Source: JALZVT01 sp039029135 (GTDB taxonomy: Bacteria; Pseudomonadota; Gammaproteobacteria; Pseudomonadales; Azotimanducaceae). From it: 64,000 bases of DNA. Under the pieces are notes generated by a model, which saw only the letters and a program-made list of their open reading frames with translations, made no database searches and was not told the origin of the DNA. Shown here in pieces: positions 44,343 through 53,531 of the stretch (its first letter is position 1; each line of letters begins with the position of its first letter). The stretch covers positions 248,001 through 312,000 of the forward strand of contig JBCCGT010000001.1 of NCBI GenBank assembly GCA_039029135.1. Reading direction: 5' to 3'. A program made the translations under genes and the position numbers.

Positions 44343-45239
44343 TCAGTCTTCTCCAAACAACGCGCTCAGGTTACCCGGCTCGGCCAGCGGCGTCGCGCCG
44401 TGCATGTCCATTACGGCGTCGATGTTCTCCAGCAGATCCTCGTAGGTTGCGTTTTGCCCGAGCTGGACGCCCTGGTTGGCCACGGTTTCGCTGCGCAGAT
44501 ATCGCCCGCCGAGGGCGTGCATGACCACCCCGGTCGGCGCGGCTTCGCTCGCGAGATAAAGCGCGACTGGGGTGATGAGCTTGGGGTGCATCTGCGGGCG
44601 CGGATTGTCGGCGTCGATGCCGGGATCCAGGGCCGTCATCCGCGTGTCGGCACCGGGACTCAGGCAGTTGACCAGTATGCCGTGCGAGCGCCCCTCCAGC
44701 GCAAGGACGTTCATCATCCCGAGCATGCCCATCTTGGCCGCGCCGTAGGCGCTCTGGCCGAACTGGCCGAAGATGCCGGAGACCGACGTGGTGAGCACGA
44801 CGCGCCCATAGCCCTTCTCGTAGAACACCGGCCAGGCGGCGTGCGTCACGAAGGCGCTCCCCAGCAGGTGAACCTCGATCACCGCCCGAATGTCCTCTGG
44901 GGTCGTGTTCTTCAGCGTGCGATTGCGCAGGATGCCCGCGTTGTTGACCACCACGTCGACCGTGCCAAAGGCGTCCAGCGCCGATTGCACGATCGCCTGC
45001 GCGCCGTCCGCATCGGCCACCGAGTGCGTGCTGGCAACGGCGCGGCCGCCGAGCGCCGTGATCTCGTCCACCACGGCCTGCGCGGCCCCCACCCCGCCGG
45101 GATCATCGCCGCGCACGTTGCCACCCAGATCGTTCACGACGACGCGGGCGCCGCGGCTGGCGAAGGCGAGCGCGTGTTCGCGGCCGATGCCGCCGCCGGC
45201 GCCAGTGATAATCACAACCTTGTTCTCGAATTCGCTCAT
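44343..45239 (-). CDS. Short-chain dehydrogenase (MFE-2/HSD17B4-like)
   Basis: The protein has 298 residues from ATG 45239, with GGGAG upstream; the longer frame to 45296 has no SD. Classical SDR motifs: TGAGGGIGREHALAFASRGARVVVNDLGG, NNAGILRNRTLKNTTPEDI, and YGAAKMGMLGMMNVLALEG with catalytic Tyr-x3-Lys. The NDLGG and ILRNRTL segments are characteristic of the (3R)-hydroxyacyl-CoA dehydrogenase domain of peroxisomal multifunctional enzyme 2. It therefore probably oxidises 3-hydroxyacyl-CoA or a steroid alcohol. Followed 32 bp on by an MDR oxidoreductase and divergent from an MFS transporter. Confidence 0.88.
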   Translation of the reverse strand: MSEFENKVVIITGAGGGIGREHALAFASRGARVVVNDLGGNVRGDDPGGVGAAQAVVDEITALGGRAVASTHSVADADGAQAIVQSALDAFGTVDVVVNNAGILRNRTLKNTTPEDIRAVIEVHLLGSAFVTHAAWPVFYEKGYGRVVLTTSVSGIFGQFGQSAYGAAKMGMLGMMNVLALEGRSHGILVNCLSPGADTRMTALDPGIDADNPRPQMHPKLITPVALYLASEAAPTGVVMHALGGRYLRSETVANQGVQLGQNATYEDLLENIDAVMDMHGATPLAEPGNLSALFGED

Positions 45240-45352
45240 GAGCAGCTCCCTGGCGAGTGGTCGGTCTATTGTGACCCGCGCGCGCCAACGTCGCATGCGC
45301 GATCTGTATCAGGCAGACTCAGAGAGCTCAGAGACTCTTGGGGGAGAGATTC

Positions 45353-46654
45353 TTGAACGACTCGACCGCGGCAACGCCCGCCGACAAGCGCGACGCCATG
45401 CTGCCAGGCAGCATGGGATTCCTCGCGTTTCTCACCCTGTTGAACGTCATGAACTTCGTGGACCGCGGGCTGCTGGGCAGCTTCGCGAACTTCATCGTGC
45501 CGGATCTGGGACTGACCAATACGCAGTTCGGGCTGCTCACCGGGCTCGTGTTCCTATTCTTCTATTCGACCATGGGGCTGTTCATGGGCGCCCTCGCCGA
45601 TCAGGTCAACAGGACGCGACTCATCGCGGCGGGGCTCGCGCTGTGGAGCGTGCTCACCGCGGTCTCTGGCGCCGCGCGCGGGTTCGTGAGTCTCGCCATT
45701 CCGCGCATGTTTATCGGCGTCGGCGAATCGATCATGACGCCGACGTCGATGTCGCTGCTGTCCGACCGCTTCCCGGCACATCGCCTCGGTTTCGCCTCCG
45801 GGTTTTATTACATGGGCGTGCCAGTCGGCACCGGTCTCAGTCTGCTGATCGTCGGCTATCTGGGGCCCGCCATCGGCTGGCGCAACTGCTTCTATCTGCT
45901 CGGCGCGATCGGCGTCGTTCTCGCGCTGATCATGTGGTTCATCCCAGAGACACCGCGCCGTCACGTCGTGACAGAGAAGCCGCCGGGGTTTAAGGAAATC
46001 GCGCGAACGGTTGCGCGCACGCTGCCGCAATCTCCGGCGCTCATGCTCACGATCGGCGGCGGCGTCCTGTATCACTTCATACTGGGGGCCGCGTCCTTCG
46101 ATCAGCTCTGGTACGTACAGGAACGCGGTTTCGATCGCGCGATCATCGCCCAGTACACCGGCTGGATCGGCATCGCGGGCGGCATCCTCGGCAACCTGTT
46201 CGGCGGCCTCGGCAGCGACTGGTTTCAGCGCAAGACCGGGCTCGGCCGTCCGATGTTTCTGTTCTGGATCATGCTGCTGCTGACGCCGGTGAACATCGCC
46301 TACCGGCTGGTGCCGCCGGAATCCATCTGGTTCTGGCTGGGCATATTCCTCGGCTTTTTCCAGCTGGGCTGCTTCTATGGCCCGACCTTCTCGACCGTGC
46401 AGGAACTGGTGCCGCCAACGGTGCGCGCGACGATCGTCGCGTTCTATCTGTTAACGCTAAACCTCGTCGGCGTGGGCATCGGCGTCACCGCGGCGGGCAT
46501 CGCGATCGACATGATGATCGGTGCCGGTATCGCGGAGCCCTACACGAAGGCGCTGCTCGGTTTTACGCTGACCTCGATGCTCGCCATCCCCGCGTTCTAT
46601 CTCGCAGGCCGCTTGTTCGAGCGCGACAAGGCCAGACTGGCGGAGTCGGCGTGA
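45353..46654 (+). CDS. MFS transporter, spinster-like
   Basis: The TTG at 45353 is preferred (433 residues) because GGGGGAGAG lies 4-6 nt upstream; another TTG at 45338 is within that purine run. Twelve TM helices. The N-terminal half has LTLLNVMNFVDRGLLGSF, GLLTGLVFLFFYSTMGLFMGALADQVNRTRL (motif A) and MFIGVGESIMTPTSMSLLSDRFPAHRLG. These are features of spinster/Spns-type and aromatic-acid or sugar MFS transporters. It is divergent from the MFE-2-like SDR and MDR genes, so uptake of their substrate is plausible but unproven. Confidence 0.88.
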   Translation: MNDSTAATPADKRDAMLPGSMGFLAFLTLLNVMNFVDRGLLGSFANFIVPDLGLTNTQFGLLTGLVFLFFYSTMGLFMGALADQVNRTRLIAAGLALWSVLTAVSGAARGFVSLAIPRMFIGVGESIMTPTSMSLLSDRFPAHRLGFASGFYYMGVPVGTGLSLLIVGYLGPAIGWRNCFYLLGAIGVVLALIMWFIPETPRRHVVTEKPPGFKEIARTVARTLPQSPALMLTIGGGVLYHFILGAASFDQLWYVQERGFDRAIIAQYTGWIGIAGGILGNLFGGLGSDWFQRKTGLGRPMFLFWIMLLLTPVNIAYRLVPPESIWFWLGIFLGFFQLGCFYGPTFSTVQELVPPTVRATIVAFYLLTLNLVGVGIGVTAAGIAIDMMIGAGIAEPYTKALLGFTLTSMLAIPAFYLAGRLFERDKARLAESA

Positions 46655-46681
46655 CGCGAGCGCCACGCGAGCGCGACGAAA

Positions 46682-48100
46682 TCAGGCCGTCTTGATGAGC
46701 TGACCCAGCGTCTGCAGGGCCGATTCAAGGCGCTCGTTCCAGGCGACACCGGCATTCAGGCGCATGCAGTGCCGATACTTGTGTGGATCGGTAGAGAACG
46801 TCTGCCCCGGTGCGATGCTGATGCCCTGCGCGTAGGCGCGGTGAAACAGCGCCGTCGTGTCCGTCCCTTGTGGTAACTCGACCCAGACCGACAGGCCACC
46901 CTCGGGCCGCGAGACCTTCACGTCTTCTGGAAAGTGCTGCGCGATGCGTTCCGACAGGCGGCCGAGATTCTGCGCCAATGCGACGCGCATGCTGCGCAGG
47001 TGTCGTTCGTAGCTGCCTTTTTCCAAGAGTGCTGCGAGCGCGAGCTGGTTGATCAGCGAGCTGCCACAGTTGTGCACGAAGTTGTGAATCGCGAGCTGCT
47101 CTGCGTGCCGCGACGAAACGATCCAGCCGATGCGCAGGCCGGCCGACAGCGACTTGGAAAACGACGCGCAGTAGATCACCTGGTCCCGCTGATCGTAGCT
47201 CTTCAGGATCGACGGGCGACGCTCGTGATAGGCGAGATCGCCGTAGACGTCGTCCTCGATCACCGTGACGTCCGGATAGTTTGCGAACAGATCCAGCAGC
47301 GCGCGCTTGTGCACATCCGGTAGCAGGGCACCGAGCGGGTTGGAGAAATTCGGCACCAGCACGCAGGCCCTGATCGGCCACTTTTCCAACGCGAGCGTCA
47401 GCGCGTCTATCGAAATGCCCGTGCGCGCGTGCGTGGGTATCTCCAGCGCCTTCAGTCCGAGCGAGTCCAGCACCTGCAGGATGCCGTAGTAGGTCGGCGA
47501 CTCCACCGCGACCACGTCGCCAGGCCGGGTCACGCACTTCAGGGCCAGATAGACGGCCTCCTGCGCGCCGTGGGTGATGAGGATGTCGTCGGGACGCGCC
47601 AAACAGCCGATGTCCGCCATCCGGCGGGCGATGCCGTGGCGCAGCCGCGGCAGGCCGGGCGGCGCCTCGTAGTCGCCCAGCCGATCGACGTAGTCCCGCG
47701 CCACGGCCTTGAGCTCGCGCGACAGCGCCGCCGTCGGTAGGAAGCCACTGTGGGGAATGTTCGCGCCGAGTTGCACCACCTCGGGCGCGCCGACGCTGCG
47801 AACAATCTGCGCGACCAGCTGAGCGCCGGTGACCGCCTTCGGCGCCGATGCCGGCCTGCTCAGTCCCGGCTCCTGCTGCAGCGCAGCCCGGCGCGGTCGC
47901 ACGAAGAAGCCTGAACGCGGGCGCGACTCGACGTAGCCGTCGACCTCCAGCCGCTCGTAGGCCGCGACGACGGTGGCGGGAGACACGCCCTCGTTGCGGC
48001 TGGTCACCCGCACGCCGGGCAGCCGATCGCCGGGCGCATAGAGCCCGCTGTCGATACTGCCGGCAAGACGATTCGCGAGTGACTGATACAGATAGGCCAC
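46682..48100 (-). CDS. MocR/PdxR-type regulator (GntR wHTH fused to aminotransferase domain)
   Basis: The protein has about 472 residues if started at GTG 48100; the longer frame to GTG 48142 overlaps the operator dyad and is less likely. GntR-like helix-turn-helix (2-75): YQSLANRLAGSIDSGLYAPGDRLPGVR, GVSPATVVAAYERLEVDGYVESRPRSGFFV. The remainder is a class I aminotransferase-like domain with LITHGAQEAVYLAL, NFSNPLGALLPD, VIEDDVYGDLAY and SFSKSLSAGLRIGWIV (PLP Lys). These proteins use PLP- or amino-acid-related ligands to switch DNA binding. It is divergent from a LysE exporter, its likely target. Confidence 0.9.
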   Translation of the reverse strand: MAYLYQSLANRLAGSIDSGLYAPGDRLPGVRVTSRNEGVSPATVVAAYERLEVDGYVESRPRSGFFVRPRRAALQQEPGLSRPASAPKAVTGAQLVAQIVRSVGAPEVVQLGANIPHSGFLPTAALSRELKAVARDYVDRLGDYEAPPGLPRLRHGIARRMADIGCLARPDDILITHGAQEAVYLALKCVTRPGDVVAVESPTYYGILQVLDSLGLKALEIPTHARTGISIDALTLALEKWPIRACVLVPNFSNPLGALLPDVHKRALLDLFANYPDVTVIEDDVYGDLAYHERRPSILKSYDQRDQVIYCASFSKSLSAGLRIGWIVSSRHAEQLAIHNFVHNCGSSLINQLALAALLEKGSYERHLRSMRVALAQNLGRLSERIAQHFPEDVKVSRPEGGLSVWVELPQGTDTTALFHRAYAQGISIAPGQTFSTDPHKYRHCMRLNAGVAWNERLESALQTLGQLIKTA

Positions 48101-48128
48101 GACCAGTACAGTTCCTTGGCGTGCAAGC

Positions 48129-48190
48129 GATACAGATCGCACGAAACATCATCTGTATCGGTACATTTATAGATATGTTGAATCTGTACC
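48129..48190. promoter_or_regulatory. Dyad-plus-direct-repeat operator between MocR and LysE genes
   Basis: Perfect 9-bp inverted repeat GATACAGAT (48129-48137) and ATCTGTATC (48151-48159), 13-bp spacer. A third half-site, ATCTGTACC, lies at 48182-48190 exactly 31 bp from the second, about three helical turns. The region between the divergent genes is AT-rich, with ATTTATAGATATG. Regulators of this family often bind several half-sites. It fits autoregulation and control of the exporter. Confidence 0.7.
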
Positions 48191-48244
48191 GTAGAGCACG
48201 GCCACGCTAATGTAAATCATCCCGTCACCGACCGAGCGCTCGCC

Positions 48245-48835
48245 GTGGAATACTGGCTACCCCTGTTGTTATTCGTCGTCATCTCGACCCTGACACCCGG
48301 CCCCAACAACCTGCTGCTGGCGGCCTCGGGGCTGAACTTCGGGCTGCGGCCGACACTGCCGCACGTGCTGGGCATTCACCTGGGGGTGTACGGGCTGGTG
48401 ATCCTCTGCGGGCTCGGTCTCGGCCAGATTCTGCTGACGGTGCCCGGCGTCGAAACGGCGCTGAAGCTGTTCGCGACCGCGTACCTCGCCTATCTCGCCT
48501 GGCAGATGCTCGGACTCAGCGTCGTCGAGACCCAGGCGACCGCGCGCCCCATGCGGATCTGGGAGGCGAGCCTGTTCCAGGTATCGAACCCCAAGGCCTG
48601 GATGATGGCCATCACGGGGTTGAATCTCGCGCTGGCAGCCGACCACAGCGTGCCGGTGGCCGTTGCCGTGCTGTGCTGCTGTTTCGCGACGCTGGGCACG
48701 CTGTGCAATCTGTCGTGGGTGGCAGCAGGTGCTTCCCTGCAGGCCCAGTTTCAGGACGCGCGCAAACGCCGCCTGATCAACGCGACTCTGGCCGCGATCA
48801 CGGTCGCCACCATTGCCGCCTTCTGGGTGCAGTAG
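48245..48835 (+). CDS. LysE/RhtB family exporter
   Basis: The protein has 196 residues from GTG 48245. Six TM helices. Family motifs are FVVISTLTPGPNNLLLAASGLNFGLRPTLPHVLGIHLG near the N-terminus, AYLAYLAWQML, FQVSNPKAWMMAITG and a final TM IAAFWVQ. The PGPNNLL and NPKAW segments are diagnostic of LysE-type amino acid or homoserine exporters. It is divergent from a MocR-type regulator across a dyad operator. Exported metabolite could be an amino acid related to pyridoxal-sensing; not determinable here. Confidence 0.92.
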   Translation: MEYWLPLLLFVVISTLTPGPNNLLLAASGLNFGLRPTLPHVLGIHLGVYGLVILCGLGLGQILLTVPGVETALKLFATAYLAYLAWQMLGLSVVETQATARPMRIWEASLFQVSNPKAWMMAITGLNLALAADHSVPVAVAVLCCCFATLGTLCNLSWVAAGASLQAQFQDARKRRLINATLAAITVATIAAFWVQ

Positions 48836-49029
48836 CCCTCAAAACGGTGGCAACGCGGCAGCAAAGCGCCTGATTGTTTCGCCAACATTTACGACCGGCC
48901 TACAAGTGACGCTCAGTGTTCGAGGGTGTAAGCGCTCGGTGACCATCCGCGTCAGTCTATGACCATCTGCGTACAGTAGCGGCACAAGAACCGGACCCAT
49001 GAGCGGCGCTGGTTGCGTAGTCTCCTCCG

Positions 49030-49368
49030 ATGACAAGCGCAGCCCACAATTCACCCCGTCGTCAGGTCACGGCCCTGCTCGCGGCCACGCTCGCGGTTAT
49101 CGCCCTGCTGGGCAGCGGCGCAACCCACGCGGCGCCCGCGGCCGATCGCGCGTCGGTTCGCATAGAACTGATCATTCCACCGCGCGTCGATATCCAACGC
49201 AGCGCAACCAACGACAGCGTCAATCTCTGCGTGCCCGCCGGCGCGCGGGCCACGGCACAGCACGGCAGCATGCGCACTAACGGCAACGGCGACTGCCGCC
49301 GCGACGCAACCGCGCTGACGCTGCGGGTCGAAGGCAGCCAGGATATCGTCATGATCAGCCAGCAGTAG
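49030..49368 (+). CDS. Small exported protein, unknown
   Basis: The protein has 112 residues. Signal peptide-like N-terminus (RRQVTALLAATLAVIALLGSGATHA, cleavage near 35). The mature part has RIELIIPPRVDIQRSATNDSVNLCVP and two Cys, possibly forming one disulfide. The II(P)PRV run is common in periplasmic or fimbrial-like small proteins. No clear SD precedes the ATG; the upstream sequence is CTCCTCC. I do not recognise a family. It is co-directional with the sulfotransferase gene 85 bp downstream. Confidence 0.6.
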   Translation: MTSAAHNSPRRQVTALLAATLAVIALLGSGATHAAPAADRASVRIELIIPPRVDIQRSATNDSVNLCVPAGARATAQHGSMRTNGNGDCRRDATALTLRVEGSQDIVMISQQ

Positions 49369-49452
49369 CGCGTTTCGCAGCGTGCCTGCATCACAGGGCG
49401 CGCAGCGGCAGCGTGCTAGCATTTCCGCGATGCAACGACGCGGAAAGACGCC

Positions 49453-50232
49453 GTGAACATTCTGGGCCGCAGCCGGCGCGACTGGCGCGATCTCTACGCC
49501 AACGGTTACCTGATGCGCCGCCTGACAGCGCACCGTCGCGCGTTGCCCGACTTCATCGTCAACGGCACGATGAAATCCGGCACCACATCGTTCTACGCCT
49601 ACCTGTCCCAGCATCCGCAGATCAATCCGGCGCAGCGCAAGGCGATTCGGTACTTCAACTACTTTCGCGATCAGGGCGATGGCTGGTATCGCAGCCACTT
49701 CCCATACATCGAGCCGGGCAAGATCACGGGCGAGGCATCGCCGCTGTACTTTTGGGGTGCAGGCGTTCCGGCCGACGTCAAACGTCTGGTGCCCGACGTC
49801 AAGCTGATCACCATCCTGCGCAACCCGATCACGCGCGCGTTTTCCCAGTACCACATGCAGGCGAAACAGGACGGCGAGCCCGGCTTCGATGCAGCCACCG
49901 ACCCGGACAGCGAGCACTACCTGGAACCGAAGCGGCAGTATCTGGAGCGCGGCCACTACGCGCGATACATACGCCGCTGGCTGGAACACTTTCCGCGCGA
50001 GCAGATGCTGTTTCTGAAGTTCGAGTCGCTGTACGGCAATCCAACCGAGGAGCTGGCGAAGGTCTATCGCTTCCTGGGCATCGACGTCGTGCTGCCAGAC
50101 GACCTCACGCCGCGCGTCGTGGGTTCCTACGATCGGATTCCGCCGGCGACCGTCGAGCGGCTGGCTGCGCTGTACGCCCAGTCCAACGCTGAGCTGCGCG
50201 ATCTGTTAGGCGACGATTTTACCTGGGACTGA
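49453..50232 (+). CDS. PAPS-dependent sulfotransferase
   Basis: The protein has 259 residues from GTG 49453. PAPS 5'-phosphosulfate loop KSGTTS is at 41-46 (NGTMKSGTTSFYAYLSQHP). The 3'-phosphate-binding region reads LRNPITRAFSQYHM. Late motif FLGIDVVLPDD and the overall length resemble heparan N-deacetylase/N-sulfotransferase-like domains (Sulfotransfer_1). It transfers sulfate from PAPS to hydroxyl or amino groups of carbohydrates or other acceptors. PAPS would be made by the fused sulfurylase/kinase in this window. Convergent with the DMFase-like gene 6 bp away. Confidence 0.92.
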   Translation: MNILGRSRRDWRDLYANGYLMRRLTAHRRALPDFIVNGTMKSGTTSFYAYLSQHPQINPAQRKAIRYFNYFRDQGDGWYRSHFPYIEPGKITGEASPLYFWGAGVPADVKRLVPDVKLITILRNPITRAFSQYHMQAKQDGEPGFDAATDPDSEHYLEPKRQYLERGHYARYIRRWLEHFPREQMLFLKFESLYGNPTEELAKVYRFLGIDVVLPDDLTPRVVGSYDRIPPATVERLAALYAQSNAELRDLLGDDFTWD

Positions 50233-50238
50233 TCGACG

Positions 50239-51888
50239 CTACGGCTCCAGCCGGTCGAGAAAGTACAGAAAGAGATTTTCGTTGAGCTGGCGAAACGACT
50301 CCTGACGCGCGTCGGGCTTCGACAGCCCGTGCGCCCAGGCGACGGTACCCGACGAGAACACCTTGGCGCCGGAATCGGTCTCGAAGTAGACGGCCTCCGA
50401 CGGGCGCATCTTGCCATCTGTTGCTCGCCCCTCACCCTGCAGCACCACGTGCATACGCTCGGCGTCGAGATAGGGAATCTGTGAGCGTTCGGGGTCCCAC
50501 AGCCGGGAGAGTTCGGCGCCGCTGCCGTCGTCGTACCAATCCGGATCGCGACTGTCCCACTCGTGACCGATGACGTCTGCTGCAAAGTCACCGGCCTTGT
50601 AGCCCGTATCCTTGAAGAACGGCAGATCCGTGTCGGCGACGTAGTAGCTGAACTTTTTCGCGCCTGCGCCGCCACAGTTCATGGCATACGCCACGCCCTG
50701 CATCATGGTCTCGGGCCGACGCGCCTCATCCCGAAAGCGCGTCGTCAGTTCGAGCGACGCCTCCGCCCAACGGGACTCGTCGAACCGATAGCGCACGGGA
50801 TCTTTCGGGCTCTTCATACAGACAAGCTGACGATTGCGTACGTCGCCGGTTGCCGACGCAAAGGTATCGACGAACCGCACCTGCCAAAACACCGAGTTGC
50901 CGCACAGGAACATGGTGTTCTTGCCGAGCTCAAAGGTGCGGCGATAGACGTTGTCGAATTCTTCCTTCGACCAGTACTCGTCATGCCCGGTCATCACCAT
51001 CAGCGGGTACTTCGCCACCGTGTCGGCGTCGCGGTAGATGTCGTAACTGGTGGTGTAGTCGACACGCACCCCGTGCTTGGCAGCAAACTCTTCGATCCAG
51101 GTGATCATGAACTGCTCGTACACGCGCAGCTTGCGCATGAAGCAGGGGCGGTCAAAGGACACAAGCTGCCCCCTGTTGCCCTTACCTTTGCCCATGTAGT
51201 TGGAGTTGTAGGCGCTGTGGCCGCCGAAAGCGTTGTAGATCGCATAGGTCGCGGTGGGGATCTTTAGCAGAATGTCGCCGTTCGCCTCGGCGTTGCGCAC
51301 GACCAGGAACGCGACATCGATCGTCTTCGCGCCGTCTTCCCCGTTCGGCTTCACGGCAATGAAGTGAAAGCGATAAAAGCCGGATTCCCATTGATCATCT
51401 AGCGTGAGGTCGCACCACTTGTCCCACCAGGTGCCTAGCGCCGCGGCCTCGTAGTTCAGCTTTTGGCAGGGCACATCCATCACATCGCTCGACCAGATCG
51501 GCGGCGACTCCTCCAGGCTGGACACGCGCGTTGCGATCAGGCGGCCGCGCAGCCGGCGATTCAAATCCACATCCTTGCTGAGAAACACTCGGACCGTGTC
51601 GCCAGGTACGGCCGAGTGAACATCGACGTAACCCCATACCGGTTGGGTGTATTCCTGCCAGGCGGCACTCTTCAGCCAGCCGACCCGCCGGTTGCGGTGC
51701 CAGTAAAACTCGGGCGCGAAACGGGACAGCCTGTCGTTTAGAGGCGCAAATTTCTTTTCAATATCGATGCCGAAACGGCGACGAATCTGGCGCACGTACT
51801 TCTGTGCCAGCACAAAGCCGGCGATGGCCGCCAACAGCGCCGCAAACAGCAGCGTCGTGAAGAGCAGCAGCAGGGTGAATAAGTCCAT
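50239..51888 (-). CDS. Membrane-anchored N,N-dimethylformamidase beta-subunit-like protein
   Basis: The protein has 549 residues from ATG 51888. N-terminal TM helix (LFTLLLLFTTLLFAALLAAIAGFVLA, about 3-28) and a basic stop (RQIRRR). A beta-sandwich region follows (GYVDVHSAVPGDTVRVFLSKD). The C-terminal domain matches DMFase large subunit family: ATYAIYNAFGGHSAYNSNY, DYTTSYDIYRDADTV, MVMTGHDEYWSKEEFDNV and FLCGNSVFWQVRF. Family enzymes hydrolyse N-substituted formamides via a mononuclear iron site. The TM anchor is unusual for a DMFase, so the substrate may differ and lie at the membrane. Confidence 0.82.
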   Translation of the reverse strand: MDLFTLLLLFTTLLFAALLAAIAGFVLAQKYVRQIRRRFGIDIEKKFAPLNDRLSRFAPEFYWHRNRRVGWLKSAAWQEYTQPVWGYVDVHSAVPGDTVRVFLSKDVDLNRRLRGRLIATRVSSLEESPPIWSSDVMDVPCQKLNYEAAALGTWWDKWCDLTLDDQWESGFYRFHFIAVKPNGEDGAKTIDVAFLVVRNAEANGDILLKIPTATYAIYNAFGGHSAYNSNYMGKGKGNRGQLVSFDRPCFMRKLRVYEQFMITWIEEFAAKHGVRVDYTTSYDIYRDADTVAKYPLMVMTGHDEYWSKEEFDNVYRRTFELGKNTMFLCGNSVFWQVRFVDTFASATGDVRNRQLVCMKSPKDPVRYRFDESRWAEASLELTTRFRDEARRPETMMQGVAYAMNCGGAGAKKFSYYVADTDLPFFKDTGYKAGDFAADVIGHEWDSRDPDWYDDGSGAELSRLWDPERSQIPYLDAERMHVVLQGEGRATDGKMRPSEAVYFETDSGAKVFSSGTVAWAHGLSKPDARQESFRQLNENLFLYFLDRLEP

Positions 51889-51991
51889 GTCTTCCGCTAC
51901 CAATGTAGATCGAGGCAGATCGGGCGCGCGCAGGCCACGCACCCAACGGCGATGCTAGCACCCGCCGTGCAGGCGAACCGCGACCTGAAAC

Positions 51992-53503
51992 TCAATCGCC
52001 GCGGGTCGGCGCGGTCTCTGCCGGCGACAGCGAGTTGACCCCGTCCAGTTCATCGAAGGCCAGCTCAATCGAGCGCGACAGGGCCGCGTCCATGCTCCAG
52101 CGTCGCGCGCGATCCAGATACACGCGGGCACGAGGATCGCCGGCCATCCGATAGGCCTCGCCGAGAAAGAAGTTGACGTTGGGCGACCAGGGCGCGCGTC
52201 GAAACACGATGCGCAGATAGGCGATCGCGGCCCCGCTCTCGCCCAGAAACAGGTGCGCCAGGCCCAGCCGATAGATGCCGCGAAAGTCGTCCGGCGTCTG
52301 CTCCAACACCGCGCGCAGTTCGTCGCGCGCGGCCTCCCAGCGCAACCGACACGCATCCTGACGAACGTCGATGCAGCTCTCTGTTGCGCTGTAGGCTTGT
52401 TCGAGGCGGATCATCAGTCGCGCGGACGCATCGTCAGCGGACAGCTCCTCCGCCAGCTCCAGTGCCCGTCCGGCGCCGCCACGATCGCCGTTTAGGCGCC
52501 GGGCGCGCGCCAGCCCAACTGCCGCCGGCACGCCGCCGCGCGCGGCGACCGCCGCCTCGAACAGCTCCACCGCCCCGGGCGCGTTGACCGCCGCCACGAC
52601 ATCGCCGAGCCGCAGCAGGCGTTCGAGCTCGTCCACCGGCCGCACAACAATACGCGGCTCGCTGGGCGGCGGCGCTGCGGGCACGTCGAGCACCGGGCGC
52701 AGCGATCTCTGCAGCGAGCGGCGCAAGAGCTGGTTGAGGGCTTGCGGCGAACTGTCGAATGTCGCCTGCGGATCCGACGGCTCGAGCGCGAGGTTCGCCA
52801 GCAGCTCAGCAGGCGGGTGCCGAGTCACCAGTTCGCGCACGAGCAGTTCCGCGCAGCGGTAGAACGACTGCGCCTGGTCGTAGCGCAGCGCATCGGTATT
52901 GCGCAGGCTCAGCAGCGTCTCCACGGGCAGCGGCGCGAGCGCAGGGTCTGCCCCTGAACGCGCACCCACCCGCCAGCGATCTCCGCGCCGCCGGGCATGC
53001 GACAGCAGATCGGCGAAGCCCTCTTCGAACCACAGCGGCTGCGCGTCCAAGAGCCCCAGGCGCATGCGAAAGTGCACGTACTCGTGACGCAGATGCACAT
53101 GGTGCTGCAACTGCCCGCGCGTCGTCGACGGCCCCATCACCAGCACGATGCGCCGCACGTCGGGCAGCGTGAACGCCGCGTAGTGCGAGGGCCGAAACAG
53201 GCGCTGAAAGTCACGCGCGCGGGCGAACGCCCAGATCTCGGGGCGCTCGCGCGTCTGCGCGCCTGCGTCCGGCGCGCGCGGAATCGGCGGCTCAGGCACG
53301 AACGCATCAACCAGCCCCTCATAGTCGGCCAGGTCGAGGAGCATGCGATTGGCAGTGGCGGCGGGCAGGTCCGTCACGAGGCGCATGCCATCCAACTCGA
53401 ACTCGCGCCAGTCCGCGCGCGCCGGTACCGCAATCGTCAGGACGATGACTACGGCGGCGGCGAGAGCGGCCATGAAGAAGCGCGCTGCTAGACTGGGCCG
53501 CAT
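51992..53503 (-). CDS. Secreted HExxH peptidase-like protein with TPR repeats
   Basis: The protein has 503 residues from ATG 53503. Signal peptide (AALAAAVVIVLTIAVPARA, cleavage near 30). A zinc-type motif HEYVH at 140-144 is followed by FEEGFADLL near 160, where the Glu could be the third ligand; this is a gluzincin/DUF1570-like arrangement. The C-terminal half (about 260-500) has TPR-like helical pairs (GLARARRLNGDRGGAGRALELAEEL, IYRLGLAHLFLGESGAAIAYLR, NFFLGEAYRMAGDP). It probably acts in the periplasm or outer surface, with substrate unknown. Its start is only 28 bp from the divergent gene on the plus strand. Confidence 0.8.
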   Translation of the reverse strand: MRPSLAARFFMAALAAAVVIVLTIAVPARADWREFELDGMRLVTDLPAATANRMLLDLADYEGLVDAFVPEPPIPRAPDAGAQTRERPEIWAFARARDFQRLFRPSHYAAFTLPDVRRIVLVMGPSTTRGQLQHHVHLRHEYVHFRMRLGLLDAQPLWFEEGFADLLSHARRRGDRWRVGARSGADPALAPLPVETLLSLRNTDALRYDQAQSFYRCAELLVRELVTRHPPAELLANLALEPSDPQATFDSSPQALNQLLRRSLQRSLRPVLDVPAAPPPSEPRIVVRPVDELERLLRLGDVVAAVNAPGAVELFEAAVAARGGVPAAVGLARARRLNGDRGGAGRALELAEELSADDASARLMIRLEQAYSATESCIDVRQDACRLRWEAARDELRAVLEQTPDDFRGIYRLGLAHLFLGESGAAIAYLRIVFRRAPWSPNVNFFLGEAYRMAGDPRARVYLDRARRWSMDAALSRSIELAFDELDGVNSLSPAETAPTRGD

Positions 53504-53531
53504 GACGAATACCCCGGAGAGCCGGCAATCG

